Source of the DNA: an uncultured Chitinophagales bacterium
GTDB lineage: Bacteria > Bacteroidota > Bacteroidia > Chitinophagales > JAHDHT01
Length of the DNA: 64,000 nt
NCBI GenBank assembly: GCA_938023075.1
Contig: CALHDG010000027.1
Location: 44,194-108,193 of the forward strand
Reading direction: 5' to 3'
Positions 63,701 through 64,000 of the stretch are shown piece after piece. The notes beneath the pieces are model-generated. The model had not been told where the DNA came from. It was given only the letters and a program-made list of their open reading frames with translations, and did not search any database. The position numbers were made by a program, and so were the translations under genes. Position 1 is the stretch's first letter, and each line of letters begins with the position of its first letter.

Positions 63701-64000
63701 TATCAAATATGAAATCTCCATTTGCATCGGTGGTAGTTGTTGCTATCGGTGCACCATCTGGTTGACCATCACCATTCGTATCTTCAAATAATTCTATTGT
63801 TACACCTGCTATTGGTTGATTTGGTATACCATCATTGTCAATATCCTCACCTACATTACCAGAAATAGAGCCTAATGGTACAACACCAGCATCAAAGTGA
63901 TCATCGTCATCTCCATCACCTGGAGTTGGATCATTACATTGTTCCACAATACCTGTTGCCGGATCTACATCGTCTGTTTGATCAGGAGCACAAGTTGCAG
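48462..64000 (-). CDS. giant multidomain surface adhesin, T9SS type B (SprB-like), partial
   Basis: More than 5,170 residues are visible and the frame is open at the right edge, so the true N-terminus lies outside. Order in the visible part: about 17 SdrD-like B repeats (residues 1-2320, counted from 63947, each with a TDANGDYEF strand and DTNNDD loops, Ca-binding type); eight 'GTVF' repeats (2322-3315); nine SprB-type repeats (3315-4060); two DUF11 domains (4060-4320); a (GGGDNT)8 linker; at least five Ig/cadherin-like domains; and a T9SS type B/CHU_C signal (SIPKGISPNNDSINDDFKIK ... IYNRWGNVVY). The first 2,634 residues contain no Lys or Arg. The gene precedes a PorP/SprF gene, as sprB does. 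It is probably a long surface filament for adhesion or gliding. Confidence 0.93.
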   Translation of the reverse strand, partial: ATCAPDQTDDVDPATGIVEQCNDPTPGDGDDDDHFDAGVVPLGSISGNVGEDIDNDGIPNQPIAGVTIELFEDTNGDGQPDGAPIATTTTDANGDFIFDMLPPGDYVVVETQPTPFEDVLDGDMSPDGDPIEGANAPLDDVIGVNLTPGEMDENNDFVEELLGAISGNVGEDTNEDDLPEQPIQGVTIELYDDMGTLLDSTTTDANGDYEFTDLPAGMYVVVEIQPGGFDDVTEGDNSLDSDGIGPNDMPMDNQIPVGLEPGEVDDSNDFVEEAPCDCTLATPAPCDDMDPCTENDMESIVSCDGIVVECMPCSGTPVAECTLPPVVQACNDGDPCTDNDMEEVDQCTGAVCVPCAGTPVPACDLLDAPSACDDGDPCTENDMETLDQCTGEVCVPCAGTPVPACTLQDAPSACDDGDPCTENDMETLDQCTGEVCVPCAGTPVAACDLLDMPTACDDGDACTVDDMEILDTCTGEVCVPCAGTPVDCDCDFISGEIFVDLDNNGCQDAGETDGLAGIEVTIWECDPATGAPSAPVGTAITGADGSYSYGGGMAPNDCVLDSTATYTVQFEMPDGFIFSEATAPATCAPDQTDDVDPATGIVEQCNDPTPGDGDDDDHFDAGVVPVGTISGNVGEDTNNDDAPEDPIPGVTVELYDDMGNLVDSTTTDANGDYEFTDVPPGDYTVVEVQPPGFIDVTEGDQTPEDGEPTVDTPIDNVITVILMPGEDDEDNDFVEEQPGSISGNVGEDTNNDDVPEAPIEGVVIELYDDMGNLVDSTTTDANGDYEFTDVTPGDYTVVEVQPPGFTDVTEGDMMPDTSDPTQPMDSPIDNILPVTVDSGEMDEGNDFVEEQLGTISGNVGEDINNDDAPEDPIPGVTVELYDDMGNLVDSTTTDANGDYEFIDVPPGDYTVVEVQPPGFTDVTEGDQTPEDGEPIVDTPIDNVITVILMPGEDDEDNDFVEEQLGEISGNVGEDTNGDDAPDQPIPGVTIELFEDTNGDGLPDGPPVATTTTDPNGDFEFTGVPPGMYVVVETQPMGLLDVTEGDNTPDTDPTGPMDMPMDNILPVTITPGEIDDGNDFVEEAPCPGCVDAVPAPCDDMDPCTEDDMESMIVCPDGTVVTCMPCAGTPIDCDCETISGEVFIDTNNNGCQESGEIAGAAGIEVTLWECDASGAPTTMVSTVTTGADGSYTFGGEGNTPPEDCLIDATATYTIQFEIPTTSPFADYTFSDATADPTCPADATDDVDPATGIAESCVNPEDDDPTDGDDDEHVNAGITPPCESISGEVFIDENNNGCQDSGETTPVPGIDVTLWECDPATGAPSSAVTTVTTGADGTYTFGSTSGSGSCLLDPSLTYTIQFEIPASSPLAGSAFSSNDADGTCAPEDADDVDPATGIANTCLNPADDDLMDGDEDEHVNAGIVPLGSISGNVGEDTNNDDAAEDPIPGVTIELYDDMGNLIDSTVTDANGDYEFTDVPPGDYVVVEVQPPGYLDVTEGDMMPDTSDPTQPVDSPLDNALPVTVTPGEMDEGNDFVEEQPGVISGSVGEDTDSDGAPENPIPGVTIELQDPMGNVIATTTTDPNGDFEFTNVPPGDYLLVEVQPPGFSDVTEGDMMPDASDPTQPVDSPVDNILPVTVESGETDSGNDFVEEQLGSISGTVSEDTDQDGIPNQPIAGVTITLLDAMGNVVATTTTDANGDYEFIDLPSGSYIVVETQPAGLTDVTEGDQSPDDPIDNPNEVPTDNQIIVSLDPGESDADNNFVEEVSPLGSISGTVSEDTDQDELPDQPLPGVTITLLDGMGNVVATTVTDGNGDYIFPDLPPGSYVVVETQPPGFNDVNEGDQSPDDPIDNPNESPTDNQIIVNLDLGENDEDNDFVENAPLGTISGNVGEDTNNDDTAEDPIPGVTIELYDDMGNLVDSTVTDANGDYEFTDVLPGDYVVVEVQPPGFIDVTEGDMIPDSSDPTQPVDSPLDNELPVTVTPGEMDEGNDFVEEQPGVISGSVGEDTDADGAPENPIPGVTIELQDPSGTVIATTTTDPNGDFEFTNVPPGDYILVEVQPPGFSDVTEGDMMPDPSDPTQPVDSPVDNMLMVTIVSGETDSGNDFVEEQLGSISGTVSEDTDQGPPSADQPIAGVTITLLDAVGNFVATTVTDANGDYIFTNLPAGSYIVVETQPAGLTDVTEGDQSPDDLLIDNPNESPTDNQIIVNLDPGEDDEDNDFIEEESPLGSISGTVNEDTDLDGTPDQPLPGVTITLLDGMGNVVATTVTDGNGDYIFPGLPPGNYVVVETQPVGYDDVNEGDQTPDDPIDNPNESPTDNQILVSLDLGEDDMDNDFIEAIPCVDINGTVFVDENEDGCLDGGDTAIEGATVSLFACDPATGTPGAPGSGTPVDEQTTDINGEYVFECLDPNLEYYIEIGGAPSDATPSDNTCSNGDTVPVDDSGQSGCLPPWVDCETPYDPVCVDVNGTVFVDEDQDGCLDGGDTPIEGATVTLFACDPATGTPGAPGSGTPVDEQTTDENGEYVFECLDPNLEYYIEIAGAPSDVVPSDDTCSNGNTIPVDANEQSGCTPPFEDGETPYGPCPDISGTVFIDNDEDGCVDDATGDTLLEGVTVTLYECDPVTGQPLAPNSEFAVDQTTTDANGDYVFECVDPDKDYYIEVAGQPSNVVPSTDNCVTNDNANVDDNGQSACFDVPEEGKENCDVPFIPCVNVSGTVFTDMDDDGCVDEDDDVLQDIVVNLFECDPVTGEPLAPGSDFAVDQTTTNDEGLYVFECVDPSKSYYIEVAGQPSDVVPSQNNCETNDNANVDDAGQSECFDVPEDGKDNCNVPFEPCVSIGGTVYIDNNEDGCVDDAGDSLLEGIEVTLFVCDPLTGSPAAPNSGTVAGFTETDEDGFYNFPCIDPDMSYYIEVAGQPLDVVPSTDDCASHDNANVDDAGQSECFNVPPGGKDDCDVPFEPCVNIGGTVFIDNDTDGCVDAAGDTALPGIDVVLYVCDPSTASPAAPNSGTVADATQTDANGFYEFPCIDPSLSYYIEVAGQPLDVVPSTDDCPAHNNNANVDDNGQSGCFNVPPDGGDNFDVPFVPCVNVSGTVFTDNDGDGCVDGSDDALEGVTVTLYECDPVTGNPIAPGSGFASDETTTNANGFYEFPCVDPSKDYYLEVAGQPSDVVPSQDNCGTNDNANVDDNGQSQCFNVPDDGLENNDVPFMPCVNVSGTVFIDNTGNGCVDGDDTPLESITVVLYECNEITGVPMAPNSGVPAASAETNDEGFFEFECVDPSKNYYIEVAGQSSNLMPSQDNCGTNDNANVDDNGQSDCFNVPDDGLENVDVPFIPAVADCPVTTAVVEHPLCPGDANGCITLTTEGGTPPYTYTWSNGGSGSVMCALLAGSYTIVVEDASGQCSETITVELIDPEPLEVKIKGTDVTCYGANDGTAIVHVEGGTAPYTYIWSNGGLGESIDGLAPGTYSVLVKDANKCQATATIEITDISPVTVQFNVTDPLCGDTNGGHVTSKVFGGVPPYTYQWSNGSTGPDLTGVPAGSYTVIVTDANGCEHEAKVVVNEATQAVFVDLLITNPLCGYKPLGGITAKPSGGTPPYSVVWNNGATTATISAVSPGSYTVKVTDANGCVASQKGVIDAPPPPVVITLAPTNLSCADSFNGSITSSVTGGVSPYTYSWSNGANSSNISGLGAGTYTLTVVDGNGCVHMESASISGSGSINITGVLTQPYCPADHTENGSSAFGAIDVTLTGGSGPYVFAWSHGPVTEDVSGLTPGLYGINVSDANGCNSSATFEITSPGNFDIAFTATNSGCGTSSGSITAIPSGGVAPYTYLWTNFATTQTITGLTAGPYAVTVTDANGCIFKNKYTLEDGGAAPTCPPNTCTTIYSVDPATCSCVATSVAPITCPANTCTTTYTYNPSTCSCVETITGTDVDFLVSTTPASCSTNGCITVYGITGGTAPHTTSVVSAAANQVVANPCDVAPGTYYVYVTDANGCSTVQTVTVTGSNANVSFLTSVTPATCSGNGCIQVYNEAGGTPPYQIAVVNVALNQTVANPCNVPAGTYNVFVTDATGCSDVQTVSVGGPAGGCGADLSLTKTTTSSIVSLGEDVLWTITVSNAGPAAATGVTVSDNLPASLQYVNDNSGGTYNAATGIWNIGTIAANSSTSIIIRTTVIGAAASITNFAQVATVNEVDPDSTPGNNNGITPGEDDEGAATVFPMSANIDLELTKQVSPSTVQIGDLVVFVIDVINNGPDVATGVTVYDPLPECVTYLPEYNDGVSYDPNTGIWNVGIVAAQGRAQIVITVRVECSFQNCAEVATANEMDVDSTPGNGFNGEDDSDCVNVTVTGPPTCSAPFGPPTIDFGCIDAATPITVCLEDYGVMDPQNSPITIVDAQHTFNCSIEVDGSCFTFVALPGFDGEAVVDITYCNSCTPALCGSIKATFDVECDEEPAGNTPPYTPTDMVDIGTVAPITPTEVCLTFIDDEGDFVMITDLTTLFDCQLEQTSANCFEFTALPGYMGLIEIDVTYCDDGNPVLCNTTTVVAFIGDGPGQPELPGGGDNTGGGDNTGGGDNTGGGDNTGGGDNTGGGDNTGGGDNTGGGDNTGGGPPTPNPGETGGENTCSAGTNDSASTYSGMIVASDVINNDIGTGLSLVTISTPENGEAFIVNGEIVYQANVNFEGTDCFEYTVACDNGATSNAELCVTVSRNSAPVFRPDVTEMTQEAATGNELVLCLDVSDPDGDEIIYNIVESPTMGALSLDEDNCLVYQAGDESGNDSLVIEVCDEFGNCEQMQIDIVLSNQNLAPYFVNEDGEQISDIALSIETNTTSDETCIGAIDPNGDEVSITISEQPINGSVEMNGDCLVYTPDEDFIGTDAIIYEACDDSGACTTIEVVIDVTEKVNQAPQATDDNFTVPQDAQSSLTVIDNDSDPEADAITIVEIITAPENGTASIEGDQIIYTPAEGYTGTDALQYVITDINGNTDTAWVYITVEESIAIEALPDFAETTEGASVIVDVLANDTSVEALELTQITVEPANGSVVITADGTIEYTPVEGFIGTDSFEYEVTDANDNTATATVEITVNASLACERSIPKGISPNNDSINDDFKIKFTEGCTDTTPEVIIYNRWGNVVYSVKEYDVTNPWAGEWQETGKALPEGTYFFQITFDRGTETEEVETGYIEIRR
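50198..50350 (-). repeat. 18-bp minisatellite encoding (GGGDNT)8
   Basis: Eight in-frame copies of an 18-bp unit that translate to Gly-Gly-Gly-Asp-Asn-Thr. Only third-position variants (GTCACC/GTCGCC) distinguish units. It forms a flexible linker between the DUF11 region and the C-terminal Ig-like domains. Confidence 0.95.
50985..51760 (-). other. two DUF11 domains in the adhesin
   Basis: DLSLTKTTTSSIVSLGEDVL followed by TITVSNAGPAAATGVTVSDN, and again DLELTKQVSPSTVQIGDLVV followed by IDVINNGPDVATGVTVYDP. DUF11 is a surface-protein beta domain. Confidence 0.85.
51778..54009 (-). repeat. SprB-type repeats in the adhesin
   Basis: About nine copies of a 70-80 residue module with a conserved GGTPPYTYxWSNG core and a GxYTVxVTDANGC end. 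The SprB repeat is named after the mobile gliding adhesin of Flavobacterium johnsoniae. Confidence 0.9.
54009..56984 (-). repeat. eight 'GTVF' repeats in the adhesin
   Basis: About 120-residue units, each with GTVFxDxDxDGCVD, an EGVTVTLYECDPVTG strand pair, a CVDPxKxYYIEVAGQP segment and a DNANVDDNGQSxCFNVP end. Several cysteines are conserved per unit, which suggests internal disulfides. Confidence 0.85.
62129..62248. repeat. 120-bp exact repeat, second copy at the right edge
   Basis: This segment recurs without visible change at 63881-64000, offset by 1,752 bp (584 codons). It encodes the HFDAGVV / DDVDPATGIVEQCNDP part of an SdrD-like unit. Confidence 0.9.
62525..63180 (-). repeat. cysteine-rich CDDGDPCT repeats in the adhesin
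   Basis: Five tandem units of about 42 residues with the pattern CDDGDPCTENDMETLDQCTG then VCVPCAGTPVPAC. They interrupt the SdrD repeats. A single shorter unit recurs at about 60590-60750. The spacing (C-x6-C-x10-C-x5-C-x2-C) suggests a disulfide-stabilised knot; the C-D-D-G-D-P-C-T motif is known from cysteine-rich repeats in other secreted bacterial proteins. Confidence 0.8.

Larger units (their letters stand above)
57000..64000 (-). repeat. SdrD-like B repeats in the adhesin
   Basis: About 14 units of the ISGNVGEDTNNDD type and three of the ISGEVFIDxNNNGCQ type, each about 110-130 residues, in a mosaic order. Nucleotide identity between units is high, for example the blocks near 61290, 61640 and 61950. 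Confidence 0.85.

Noticed and set aside
1..64000. tRNA, rRNA and known riboswitches
   Set aside because: I saw no cloverleaf with a CCA-adjacent acceptor, no rRNA-like conserved blocks and no recognisable TPP, cobalamin or SAM elements by eye; a tRNAscan/Infernal run would settle this.

Overview
The window is AT-rich DNA from a member of the Bacteroidota, probably a Saprospiria/Chitinophagia/Sphingobacteriia-type environmental lineage. The evidence is the many secreted proteins with type IX secretion (T9SS) C-terminal signals, a PorP/SprF-type outer-membrane protein, a gliding-motility-type (CHU_C) C-terminus on a giant adhesin, Bacteroidota-style -7 promoter boxes (TAnnTTTG), and the Bacteroidota forms of PurM and the DUF4212/SSF symporter. 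I see no rRNA, tRNA or CRISPR array.

Layout. 1-8 kb: a partial AAA ATPase cut by the left edge, then housekeeping genes (YjbQ, zinc-ribbon protein, Nif3, DtxR regulator, pterin dehydratase, START-domain and ABA4-like proteins, DUF2335) with gene remnants and small direct duplications between them. 8-12 kb: a large secreted reprolysin-like metalloprotease with a T9SS signal. 12-14 kb: small genes (lipoprotein, ArsR-type regulator) and repeat-rich intergenic DNA. 14-22 kb: a coherent uptake and signalling block. A response regulator and a symporter-histidine kinase fusion (SSF-STAC-HK, CbrA-like) with a small membrane partner face a porin and a DUF4212/SSF cation:solute symporter pair across an intergenic region holding a 225-bp element with perfect 19-bp terminal inverted repeats. 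22-25 kb: acetyltransferase, fructosamine kinase and PurM. 25-28.7 kb: a small defence-like island (unknown protein, RloA-like AAA ATPase, DNA methyltransferase, PmeII-family restriction enzyme) whose last gene overlaps hutI. 30-40 kb: M90-like peptidase, ECF sigma factor, diadenylate cyclase, folate genes (FolP and a class IV aminotransferase), collagen-repeat and T9SS proteins, and a LemA-TPM-TPM operon.

40-64 kb is a surface and secretion region, all on the minus strand: a subtilisin-like protease, two tandem lysyl-oxidase-like proteins, a PorP/SprF protein, and a giant adhesin of more than 5,170 visible residues that runs off the right edge. The adhesin-SprF pair has the sprB-sprF arrangement of gliding bacteria. 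The adhesin reads, from its visible N-terminal side, SdrD-type repeats with a cysteine-rich block, 'GTVF' repeats, SprB repeats, DUF11 domains, a GGGDNT linker, Ig/cadherin-like domains and a T9SS type B signal. About its first 2,650 visible residues contain no lysine or arginine.

The most unusual non-coding signal is a dispersed family of about 120-bp intergenic elements, at least seven copies on both strands. They share a conserved outer frame (CCCCGATTGCAGCGG ... TTGAGCGGAAAGCGGGG), and their inner stem changes sequence between copies while staying paired, which points to a structured RNA or a hairpin-forming mobile repeat.
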